A stretch of DNA of 64,000 bases from Micromonospora craniellae. Lineage in GTDB: Bacteria; Actinomycetota; Actinomycetes; Mycobacteriales; Micromonosporaceae. The notes below the pieces were generated by a model that ran no database searches, had not been told where the DNA came from, and saw only the letters and a list, made by a program, of their open reading frames with translations. Location of the stretch: NCBI RefSeq assembly GCF_014764405.1, contig NZ_CP061725.1, forward strand, positions 5,146,001-5,210,000, read 5' to 3'. The position numbers and the translations under genes are program-made. Each line of letters opens with the position of its first letter. Position 1 is the stretch's first letter. This document shows, piece after piece, positions 41,704 to 49,279 of this stretch.

Positions 41704-42959
41704 GTCCACGCGGCTGGGCGGTGCTCACTCTGGCCTTCCTCGGCGTCGCCGTGGTGCTGGCCGCGCTGGTGCTGATCCCGTGGCACCGCCCGCCAGCGCC
41801 CCGGGCCGACCAGCTCGCGGCGCTGCGTGACCTGCCCGCCGAGCAGGTCGAGCGGGCCCGCGAGTTCCGCGCGGCGTTGCGCCCCGGCCGTTGGGCGGCG
41901 CTGGGCATCGGGCTGCTGGTGGCGCTGGCGCTCGGGCTGACCCCGCTGGGCAGTCGCCTGGTCGAGCTGGCCGGGCGCCCCTTCGGTGACCACTGGATCG
42001 CCCAGGCGATCCTCGGCGGGCTGGCCGTGGTCCTCGTCGCCGACCTGTTGACGCTGCCGTTCTCCGCCTGGCGGCACAGCGTGTTCACCCGCTACGGGCT
42101 GGCCACCAACGGGTGGGGCGGCTGGACGGTGGACCTGCTCAAGTCGTACGCGGTCAGCGCGGTGATCGGCGCAGTGGCCCTGCTCGGCTTCTACACCGTG
42201 ATCCGGCTGGCACCCCGCTGGTGGTGGGCGTTCGGCGCGGTCGGCGCGGCCACCCTGGTGGTGCTGCTCTCCTTCGTGCTGCCGGTGCTCGTCGAACCGG
42301 TGTTCAACCGGTTCAGCCCGATGGAACCGGGCCCGTTGCGTACCGAGCTGATGGAACTGGCCGAACGCGACGGCGTGCCGGTGCGCGACGTGCTGGTGGC
42401 CGACGCGTCCCGCCGCACCAGCGCGGTGAACGCGTACGTCTCCGGGCTCGGCCCGACCCGGCGGGTGGTGGTCTACGACACGCTGCTGCGCGAGGCGACC
42501 CCGGCCGAGGTGAAGGCCGTCGTGGCGCACGAACTGGGCCACGCCCGCGACCGGGACGTACCGATCTTCACGAGCACCGGTGCGCTGGGCGCGGCAGCCG
42601 CCGTGGTGGCGCTCCACCTGATCGGCTCCTGGCCGCCGCTGCTGCGCATGGCCGGAGTCGACTCGGTCGCCCAGCCCCGCGCGTTCCCGCTGCTGCTCGC
42701 CCTGGCCACGGTGGCCGGACTGGTGTTCACACCGGTGCAGGCGCTGATGTCGCGGCGACTGGAGGCACGCGCCGACGCGCACGCGTTGGCGCTGACCGGC
42801 GACCCGGCCGCGTTCGAGGCGATGCAACGCCGCATCTCCTCGGTCAACCTCGGCGACCCGGACCCGCCCCGCTGGGAGTACCTCTACTCCGCCACGCACC
42901 CGTCCACCGTGGAGCGGATCGCCGCCGCCCGCGCCCACGCCCGAGAGGCCGGCCGATGA
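41700..42959 (+). CDS. M48 family membrane zinc metalloprotease (Ste24-like)
   Basis: 419 residues. The N-terminal ~180 residues hold several transmembrane helices of the M48_N type. The zinc motif HELGH is at residues ~277-281 (VVAHELGHARDRDV), and the third ligand Glu is in SRRLEARADAHAL. ADASRRTSAVNAYVSGLG is the usual Ste24 block before it. It is related to CAAX prenyl protease and HtpX; substrates unknown. The stop overlaps the glycosyltransferase start as ATGA. Confidence 0.92.
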   Translation: MSPRGWAVLTLAFLGVAVVLAALVLIPWHRPPAPRADQLAALRDLPAEQVERAREFRAALRPGRWAALGIGLLVALALGLTPLGSRLVELAGRPFGDHWIAQAILGGLAVVLVADLLTLPFSAWRHSVFTRYGLATNGWGGWTVDLLKSYAVSAVIGAVALLGFYTVIRLAPRWWWAFGAVGAATLVVLLSFVLPVLVEPVFNRFSPMEPGPLRTELMELAERDGVPVRDVLVADASRRTSAVNAYVSGLGPTRRVVVYDTLLREATPAEVKAVVAHELGHARDRDVPIFTSTGALGAAAAVVALHLIGSWPPLLRMAGVDSVAQPRAFPLLLALATVAGLVFTPVQALMSRRLEARADAHALALTGDPAAFEAMQRRISSVNLGDPDPPRWEYLYSATHPSTVERIAAARAHAREAGR

Positions 42960-44086
42960 GCCGCACATTGTTGATCACGAACGACTTCCCGCCCCGGCCG
43001 GGCGGGATCCAGTCCTTCGTGCACAACCTCGCGGTGCACCAGCGGGCCGGCTCGGTGGTGGTCTACGCGTCGAGCTGGCCCGACGCCGACAAGTTCGACG
43101 CCGACCAGCCGTTCGAGGTGGTGCGCGAACGTACCAAGGTGCTGCTGCCCACCCCGCTGATCGCCCGGCGGGCGGCGCGGCTGGCCCGCACGTACGACTG
43201 CGACACGGTCTGGTTCGGCGCGGCGGCCCCGCTCGGCCTGCTCGCGCACGGACTGCGCCGCCGGGCCGACGTCCGGCGGGTCGTCGCCCTCACCCACGGG
43301 CACGAGGTGGGCTGGGCGGCACTGCCGGTGGCCCGGGCCGCACTGCGACGCATCGGCCGGGACTCCGACGTGGTGACCTACCTCGGCGAGTACACCCGCA
43401 CCCGGTTGGCGCGGGCTCTGGACGGGCTGACCGACCTGCGCCGGCTCGCTCCCGGGGTGGACGTCGACCTCTACCACCCGGCGGTCGACGGCAGCGCGGT
43501 ACGGCACCGGTTGGGGCTGTCCGACCGGCCGGCGGTGGTCTGCGTGTCCCGGCTCGTGCCGCGCAAGGGGCAGGACATGCTGATCCGGGCGCTGCCGCTG
43601 ATCCGCCGCCGGGTGCCCGACGCCGCGCTGCTGGTGGTCGGCGGTGGCCCGTACCGGGCGGCGCTGGCCCGGCTGGCCCGCCAGTCCGGGGTGGAGCGGG
43701 ACGTGGTCTTCACCGGTTCCGTCCCGGCGGCCGAGCTGCCGGCGCACTACGCGGCCGGCGACGTCTACGCGATGCCCTGCCGCACCCGCAACCGTGGGCT
43801 GGACGTCGAGGGACTCGGCATCGTCTACCTGGAGGCGTCGGCGGCCGGCCTGCCGGTGGTGGCCGGCGACTCCGGCGGCGCGCCCGACGCGGTCCGTGCC
43901 GGGGAGACCGGGTACGTGGTGGACGGTCGGGACCTCGTCGACCTGACCGACCGGTTGGTCACCCTGCTCACCGACCGGGATCTGGCCCGCCAGTTCGGCG
44001 CGGCCGGTCGGGCCTGGGTGGAACGGGAGTGGCGCTGGCAGACCCAGGCCCGCCGCCTGTCCGACCTGCTCACCGGCTCGGTGTAA
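42956..44086 (+). CDS. GT4 glycosyltransferase, PimB-like
   Basis: 376 residues with a GT-B fold. The N-terminus LLITNDFPPRPGGIQSFVHNLA is nearly diagnostic of the mycobacterial PimB' clade (Rv2188c), which adds the second mannose to phosphatidylinositol mannoside from GDP-mannose. HGHEVGWA, CVSRLVPRKGQDMLIRAL and GLDVEGLGIVYLEASAAGLPVVAG (EX7E-type nucleotide site) follow. The stop TAA is contributed by the left arm of palindromic repeat copy 3, so the C-terminal end may have been set by the repeat. Translationally coupled to the M48 gene. Confidence 0.9.
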   Translation: MSRTLLITNDFPPRPGGIQSFVHNLAVHQRAGSVVVYASSWPDADKFDADQPFEVVRERTKVLLPTPLIARRAARLARTYDCDTVWFGAAAPLGLLAHGLRRRADVRRVVALTHGHEVGWAALPVARAALRRIGRDSDVVTYLGEYTRTRLARALDGLTDLRRLAPGVDVDLYHPAVDGSAVRHRLGLSDRPAVVCVSRLVPRKGQDMLIRALPLIRRRVPDAALLVVGGGPYRAALARLARQSGVERDVVFTGSVPAAELPAHYAAGDVYAMPCRTRNRGLDVEGLGIVYLEASAAGLPVVAGDSGGAPDAVRAGETGYVVDGRDLVDLTDRLVTLLTDRDLARQFGAAGRAWVEREWRWQTQARRLSDLLTGSV

Positions 44087-44136
44087 GGAAGGGCCCCCTA
44101 CTAACGCCTGGTGTATAGCAGGGGACCCCTCCTAAC
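44083..44136. repeat. 54-bp palindromic repeat, copy 3 (inverted)
   Basis: The arms 44081-44103 and 44116-44138 match at 19 of 23 positions around the loop ACGCCTGGTGTA, the reverse complement of the loop in copies 1 and 2 with few changes. It lies between convergent genes; the left arm contains the stop codon of the glycosyltransferase, and the right arm is 25 nt from the GGDEF/EAL stop. Likely bidirectional terminator. Confidence 0.75.
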
Positions 44137-44162
44137 ACCCCAGCGCATGCGGGAGAGACACC

Positions 44163-45923
44163 TCAGCGCATGCGGGCGAGGACGTTCTCGGCGGGGGCGG
44201 GACGGCCGAAGTGCCAGCCCTGGCCGGCGTCGCACCCGATCGCGCGCAGCCGTTCGGCCTGCCCGACGGTCTCCACGCCCTCGGCGGTCACCGTCAGGTC
44301 CAGCGCGTGCGCCAGCGAGACCAGCGAGGCGAGGATGCGCTCGTTGGCCCGATCGTCCGGGTCGCGCAGGCCCCGGACGAACTCGCCGGCCACCTTCAGC
44401 TCGGTCACCGGCAGGTCGCGCAGGTACGCCAGGTTGCTGTAACCGGTGCCGAAGTCGTCGATGGCGATGCGTACGCCCAGGTCGGCCAGGGTCCGTAGGG
44501 CGCGTACCGGCTCCTCGGCGCTGCTCATCATGGTGCTCTCGGTGATCTCCAGTTGCAGCCGGTGCGCCGGCAGCCCGGTGCGCCGCAGCAGGGCGCGTAC
44601 CTCCTCCACCAGGCCGGGCCGGCGGACCTGGCGTACCGCGAGGTTGACGCTGACGTACGGCGGTTCGCCGGTGGCGGCCGTCCAGCCGACCGCCTCCCGA
44701 CACGCCTCGGCGAGGACCCAGGTGCCCAGCGGCACGATCAGCCCGGTCTCCTCGGCCAGCCCGATGAAGCTGTTCGGCCGCAGCACCCCCAGCTCCGGGT
44801 GGCGCCAGCGCACCAGCGCCTCGACGCCGAGCATCGAACCGTCGTGCAGCGACGTCAACGGCTGGTAGTCGAGGTAGAACTCGCCGCGCTCCAGGCCGGC
44901 GGGGATCGCCGCACTCAACGCCTGGCGGGCCTGTTCGCGGCTGTCGCGCTCGGCGTCGTACAGCGCCCAGCCCCCGCCACCGGCCGTCTTGGCCCAGTGC
45001 AGGGTGCTGCCGGCGGCCCGCAGCAGGTCGTCGGGGGAGGTGTCGGCGGCCCGCCGCTCCACGACCCCGACGCTGGCGGTGACCGTAACGTCGTGCCCGC
45101 CGACCACCACCGGCTCGGAGAGCGCGCCGAGGGCCGCCTCGGCGACCGCGACCACGTCACCGGTGCCGGTGGAGCGCTCCACCAGCACCACGAACGCGTC
45201 TCCGCCGAGCCGGGCGACCAGGTGCGGCTCCACCGCCCGGGACAGCCGCCGGGCCGCCGCCACCAGCGCCCGGTCGCCGATCGAGTGGCCGTACGAGTCG
45301 TTGACCCGCTTGAAGCGGTCCAGGTCCAGGAAGCACAGCCCGACGCGCCGGCCACCGCCGGACGTACCGTCGAGCGCGGCGTCCAGCCGTTCGGCGAACA
45401 GTGTGCGGTTGGGCAGGCCGGTGAGCGGGTCGTGGGTGGCCTGGTGGCGGAACCGGGCCTCGCTGGCCCGCAACGCCCGTTCCGCGTCGACCCGGGCGGT
45501 CAGCGCGGCGCGGCGGATCGACTCCTGCTCGTCCAGCGTCCGGTCGTGCAGTGCCCGGGCGTAGCCGGTGGCGATGGCGGCCAGCAGCCGGGCCATCCGG
45601 TCCTCGATGTCGTCGGCGGCCAGGTCGAGGTCGCGGACCAGCCGGAGCTGGATCACCTCCACGGTACGGCCGAGCGCCTCGGCGGAGGCGATGTGCGCGG
45701 CGACCAGCTCGTTGGCTACCCGGTGGCCCACCCGCAGGTCGAGCGGCTCCGCCCGCAGCGCCTCGGCGAGCTGGTCGGTGAGCCGCTGCAACACCAGTTC
45801 CAGCTGGGCGTGGGGCATCGGCAGGTAGCTGGTGCCGGAGACCGCCTTGGCCCAGGCACGGGCGAACGTGCCGGCGCAGGATCGGCCGTCCGGCGGCTCA
45901 ACCACCGAGCCGCCCGACCCCAC
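44163..45923 (-). CDS. GGDEF-EAL protein with degenerate GGDEF site
   Basis: 586 residues. The N-terminal ~150 residues include FARAWAKAVSGTSYLPMPHAQLE, a segment shared with Streptomyces c-di-GMP enzymes. The GGDEF domain (THDPLTGLPNRTLFAERL, FLDLDRFKRVND) ends in LGGDAF near residue 240, so diguanylate cyclase activity is doubtful. The EAL domain keeps GVEALVRWRHPELG, VSVNLAVRQ, EITEST, IDDFGTGYSNLAYL and AEGVET, and should hydrolyse c-di-GMP. No transmembrane segment. The start overlaps the methyltransferase by 26 bp; a GTG at 45905 would reduce this to 8 bp. Confidence 0.9.
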   Translation of the reverse strand: MGSGGSVVEPPDGRSCAGTFARAWAKAVSGTSYLPMPHAQLELVLQRLTDQLAEALRAEPLDLRVGHRVANELVAAHIASAEALGRTVEVIQLRLVRDLDLAADDIEDRMARLLAAIATGYARALHDRTLDEQESIRRAALTARVDAERALRASEARFRHQATHDPLTGLPNRTLFAERLDAALDGTSGGGRRVGLCFLDLDRFKRVNDSYGHSIGDRALVAAARRLSRAVEPHLVARLGGDAFVVLVERSTGTGDVVAVAEAALGALSEPVVVGGHDVTVTASVGVVERRAADTSPDDLLRAAGSTLHWAKTAGGGGWALYDAERDSREQARQALSAAIPAGLERGEFYLDYQPLTSLHDGSMLGVEALVRWRHPELGVLRPNSFIGLAEETGLIVPLGTWVLAEACREAVGWTAATGEPPYVSVNLAVRQVRRPGLVEEVRALLRRTGLPAHRLQLEITESTMMSSAEEPVRALRTLADLGVRIAIDDFGTGYSNLAYLRDLPVTELKVAGEFVRGLRDPDDRANERILASLVSLAHALDLTVTAEGVETVGQAERLRAIGCDAGQGWHFGRPAPAENVLARMR

Positions 45924-46707
45924 CCAGGAAGACCGCCTGCTCGGCGTTCTCGGCGCTCTCCGGCGTCTCCGGGCGCCACTGCGGCACCCACACCACGCCG
46001 GGCTCGACCAGCTCGAAGCCGTCGAAGAACGCGGTCAGCTCGGCCCGGCTGCGCACCCACAGCGGATTGTCGGTGCGCTGGTAGACATCCTCGGCCTCGG
46101 CCCGCTGGGCCTCGTCGCGGCCGTCGTCGCTGGCCTGCGAGATCATCAGGTGACTGCCGGGGGCCAGCGCCTCGCGCAGCGTACGCAGCACGTCGGCGGG
46201 GCGGTCGTCGTCCGGCACGAAGTGCAGCACCGCGACCACCAGCACGGCGACCGGCCGGGAGAAGTCGAGCAGAGCGTTGACGTCGGGATGCGCGAGGATC
46301 CGCTCGGGATTGCGGAAGTCCTCCTGCACGACCGTCGCCTGCTCGTTGCCGGCCAGGATCTCCCGGCTGTGCGCCACCGCCACCGGGTCGACGTCGACGT
46401 AGACCACCCGGGAGTCGGGAGCGTGCCGCTGGGCGATCTCGTGCACGTTGCCGACGGTCGGGATGCCCGACCCGATGTCCAGGAACTGCCGGATCCCGGC
46501 GGTGGTGAGGTACTGCACGGCCCGGCGCAGGAAGGCGCGGTTGGCCTGGGCCATCAGCGGCGCCTCCGGCACCGCCGCCATCATCGCCCGGGCCGCTGCC
46601 CGGTCGGCGGCGAAGTTGTGCGAGCCGCCGAGATAGTAGTCGTACATGCGGGCGACGCTCGGTCGTTCGACGTCGATCGTCTCGGGTGACCAGTCCGGCC
46701 GCTGCAT
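45898..46707 (-). CDS. SAM-dependent methyltransferase, DUF574 (Methyltransf_19) family
   Basis: 269 residues from the ATG at 46707, which has AAGGGGTG upstream. PSVARMYDYYLGGSHNFAADRAAA is the family signature, then FLDIGSGIPTVGNVHEIAQ is the SAM-binding glycine loop and VVYVDVDPVAVAHSREIL the second motif. These proteins are abundant in actinomycetes, often with unknown substrates. The end overlaps the GGDEF/EAL gene. Upstream is an AT-rich patch (46815-46830) with GAAAT-GTA-ATTTC symmetry that may hold the promoter. Confidence 0.92.
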   Translation of the reverse strand: MQRPDWSPETIDVERPSVARMYDYYLGGSHNFAADRAAARAMMAAVPEAPLMAQANRAFLRRAVQYLTTAGIRQFLDIGSGIPTVGNVHEIAQRHAPDSRVVYVDVDPVAVAHSREILAGNEQATVVQEDFRNPERILAHPDVNALLDFSRPVAVLVVAVLHFVPDDDRPADVLRTLREALAPGSHLMISQASDDGRDEAQRAEAEDVYQRTDNPLWVRSRAELTAFFDGFELVEPGVVWVPQWRPETPESAENAEQAVFLGGVGRLGG

Positions 46708-46847
46708 GCCACACCCCTTCGCGCCAGCCGGGGCGACACCGCCCCGGCCGGTATTCTGCCCCGCCTGGGCGCGGGAGGCCATAGCGCGATCACCGATGCG
46801 GCCATTGACGTGCAGAAATGTAATTTCGATCGAGGGTGGACGCGGAG

Positions 46848-46880
46848 ACCCGGCGGTGAGGACGTGCCTCGACGCCGGGT
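46848..46880 (-). terminator. Hairpin after the NarL-type regulator gene
   Basis: ACCCGGCG (46848-46855) and CGCCGGGT (46873-46880) pair perfectly, 14 nt after the stop at 46895. Confidence 0.5.
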
Positions 46881-46894
46881 GCTACGACGGTCGG

Positions 46895-47563
46895 TCAGAA
46901 CTTCGGGGCGTCCGGGGCCTCGAGCAGACCGAGCCGCAACGCGGTCATCAGCGCCTGGGCCCGGTTGGCCGCACCCAGCTTCTCGTACAGCTTGGAGATG
47001 TGGGTCTTGGCGGTGGACTCGCTGACGAAGAGCTGCTTGGCGATGCCGGCGACGCTCATCCCGTCGGCGAGCAGGCGCAGCACCTGACCCTCGCGGGGGG
47101 AGAGCTGCGGACCGGACGGCGCGAGCCGCCGCTTCATCGCCTCGGCCAGGTCGGCGGCGGTGAAGGCGCTGGGGGAGGAGGCGGCGTGCCGGGCGGCGGC
47201 GACCACCTCGTCGGCGGGCGCGGTCTTCGGCACGAACGCGCTGGCACCGGCCTCCAGCGCGCCGAAGAGCTGGTCGTCGCCCGCATACATGGTGAGCACC
47301 ACGATGCCCATGGTGGCGCTGGACTTGCGCAGCGCGCGGGTGGCCTCCAGGCCGCTGCCGTCGGGTAGCCGCAGATCCATGATCACAACGTCCGGCTGCA
47401 ACGCGCCGGCCTGTCGCACGCCCTCGGCCGCGGTCGCCGCCTCGCCGACGACCTCGAACTGCCGGTCACGCTCGAAGGCGTGGCGCAGTCCCTTACGGAT
47501 CAAGTCGTGATCGTCGACAAGGAGGACCTTGGTACGTGTGGCCGGTGTCGGGCTTGTGGTCAT
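46895..47563 (-). CDS. NarL/FixJ-family response regulator
   Basis: 222 residues. Receiver domain with the acidic pair in VDDHD (18-19), Asp63 in VIMDLRLPDG, Thr in LTMYAG and Lys in VPKTAP; LuxR-type helix-turn-helix at ~150-215 (LSPREGQVLRLLADGMSVAGIAKQLFVSESTAKTHI). It lies 7 bp downstream of the histidine kinase gene, so the two form a cognate pair. Targets unknown. Confidence 0.95.
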   Translation of the reverse strand: MTTSPTPATRTKVLLVDDHDLIRKGLRHAFERDRQFEVVGEAATAAEGVRQAGALQPDVVIMDLRLPDGSGLEATRALRKSSATMGIVVLTMYAGDDQLFGALEAGASAFVPKTAPADEVVAAARHAASSPSAFTAADLAEAMKRRLAPSGPQLSPREGQVLRLLADGMSVAGIAKQLFVSESTAKTHISKLYEKLGAANRAQALMTALRLGLLEAPDAPKF

Positions 47564-47570
47564 CCTCGGG

Positions 47571-49265
47571 TTACTCCCCTTCTGCTGCTACGGCGCTACC
47601 GCGAACGTTATCGCGCCGGGGCGACGAACCGACCACAACCGCTACGGTCGTCCCGCTCGGCTGTCGCGGCCTGATCTCCAACCGGCCTCGGATACGTTCC
47701 GCTCTCTCGGCCATGATCGCAAGACCATAGTGCCCGTCCGAGCGCTGGTCACCCATGCCGTGACCGTCATCCGACACTTCGATCTGTGCGTACGGGGGAT
47801 CCACCTCACAGGTGACCCAGAGGTTGGACGCCCCCGCGTGCTTGCGCGCGTTGGTGACCGCCTCCTGGGCGATGCGCAGCAACTCCGCCTCGGTGGCGGC
47901 GGGCAGCCGCGCGGTCGACTCGTCCAGCGACAGGTGCACCCGCAGCCCGCCAGATGCGCCGACGGTCCGGGCGTACTCGGCGATGGCCGCGGCCAGGCCA
48001 CCGTGCCGGTCCACCTCGCTGCGCAGCTCGAACAGGCTCAGCCGCAGCTCGGTGATCACCCGGGTGACCTCCTGGCGCAGCGTCTGCAGCGAGTCGGCGG
48101 TCTCCTCGGCGTCGTCGTGCACGGTGGCGAGGGCGTTGTCGATGCCGTAGCCGACCATCACGAGTTCCTGGGCCACCCCGTCGTGGATCTCGCGGGCCAG
48201 CCGCTGCCGTTCCTCGTTGGTGGCCAGCGAGCGCACCTCGTCGAAGAGCAGCGCCGCCTCCAGGCGCAGCGCCGCCGGGCCGGTCAGCGCGGTCACCCGG
48301 GCCACCACCGACGGCGGGTACGCCTGCCCGGCGTCGGCCTCCAACACCACCAGCCCGACCGTACGCAGCCCGGCGACCAGCGGCACGATCAGCGCGGAGA
48401 CGTCCCCGCCGGTGTGCGAACGCGACTGAGAGCGGGCCGCGGTCTGCGGCTGCTGGCTGGCCCAGGCGTCGGCGATGGCCGAGTCGGCGTCGAGCGTGGT
48501 CTCCCAGTCGACGCGGTCGGCGCCGATCTGGGCGAGCACCACCAGCCGCCCGCCACCGCTGGCGGAGAGCACCGCACCCCGGTCGGTGCGGGCCACCGTG
48601 CGCAACTCCTCCAGCAGGTGCTCGGAGATGCCACCGGGGTCCAGGGTCGCCCCGGGCAGCTGCCGGGCCACCGTACGGAGCTGGGTCAGCAGGCGGGTCG
48701 CCTCGGCGTACGGCTGCGGCTTGCCCTCCTGCCGGATCTGCATCACCCGGTGCAGGGTGCTGGCCGCGTACAGGCCGAGCGCGGCCAGGATCAGCCACTG
48801 GGCGCAGACCGCCAGGTAACCGGGCTGGGCCAGTTGCCGTACCCCGCCGACCTCGGTGAGCGCCCCGGCGACCAGCAGGGTCCCGGCGACGACGGCGATC
48901 AGCGTGGCGCCCTCGCGGAAACGCCGCCGCAGCGCGGTCACGGTGACCGGCACGGCGAGGTAGGGCAGCACAGCGGAGGCGCCCAGCCCACCGATGTGAC
49001 CACCGACGGTGGCGACCGCCGCGACCTGGCTGGCGGCCAGGCCGAGCACCATCACCTCGGCCACCCGGCTCAGCGGCCCGACCAGGCGGTGCTGCGGCGC
49101 CAGCAACGCGGGCAGCCCGGCGGCCGCCAGCAGGGCGATCCACCACAGTTGCGCCACGTCGTGGGTGGCGAGCAGGGTGAGGACGGCGACCAGCGCGAGC
49201 ACGACCACCCGCGCCGCCGCAGCGAGCGGGTGGGAGCGGGCCGGGGCCGATGTCGAGGCGGGCAC
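47571..49265 (-). CDS. Sensor histidine kinase (HisKA_3) with GAF-like domain
   Basis: 564 residues from a GTG at 49265. Five or six N-terminal hydrophobic helices (residues ~15-165) form the membrane sensor part. A GAF-like region spans ~190-345. The dimerisation helix carries the phospho-acceptor His361 in LAREIHDGVAQELV, and the HATPase_c domain has TNARKHAGASN (N box) and SDDGHGMG (G box). Input signal unknown. A TACCAT box 7 nt upstream suggests a leaderless transcript starting in the 14-bp gap after the acyl-CoA synthetase gene, although readthrough is possible. Confidence 0.93.
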   Translation of the reverse strand: MPASTSAPARSHPLAAAARVVVLALVAVLTLLATHDVAQLWWIALLAAAGLPALLAPQHRLVGPLSRVAEVMVLGLAASQVAAVATVGGHIGGLGASAVLPYLAVPVTVTALRRRFREGATLIAVVAGTLLVAGALTEVGGVRQLAQPGYLAVCAQWLILAALGLYAASTLHRVMQIRQEGKPQPYAEATRLLTQLRTVARQLPGATLDPGGISEHLLEELRTVARTDRGAVLSASGGGRLVVLAQIGADRVDWETTLDADSAIADAWASQQPQTAARSQSRSHTGGDVSALIVPLVAGLRTVGLVVLEADAGQAYPPSVVARVTALTGPAALRLEAALLFDEVRSLATNEERQRLAREIHDGVAQELVMVGYGIDNALATVHDDAEETADSLQTLRQEVTRVITELRLSLFELRSEVDRHGGLAAAIAEYARTVGASGGLRVHLSLDESTARLPAATEAELLRIAQEAVTNARKHAGASNLWVTCEVDPPYAQIEVSDDGHGMGDQRSDGHYGLAIMAERAERIRGRLEIRPRQPSGTTVAVVVGSSPRRDNVRGSAVAAEGE

Positions 49266-49272
49266 GTGACGG

Positions 49273-49278
49273 ATGGTA
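49273..49278 (-). promoter_or_regulatory. Candidate -10 (TACCAT) for leaderless histidine kinase
   Basis: TACCAT ends 7 nt before the GTG at 49265 on the - strand, inside the short gap after the preceding stop. Confidence 0.35.
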
Positions 49279-49279
49279 G

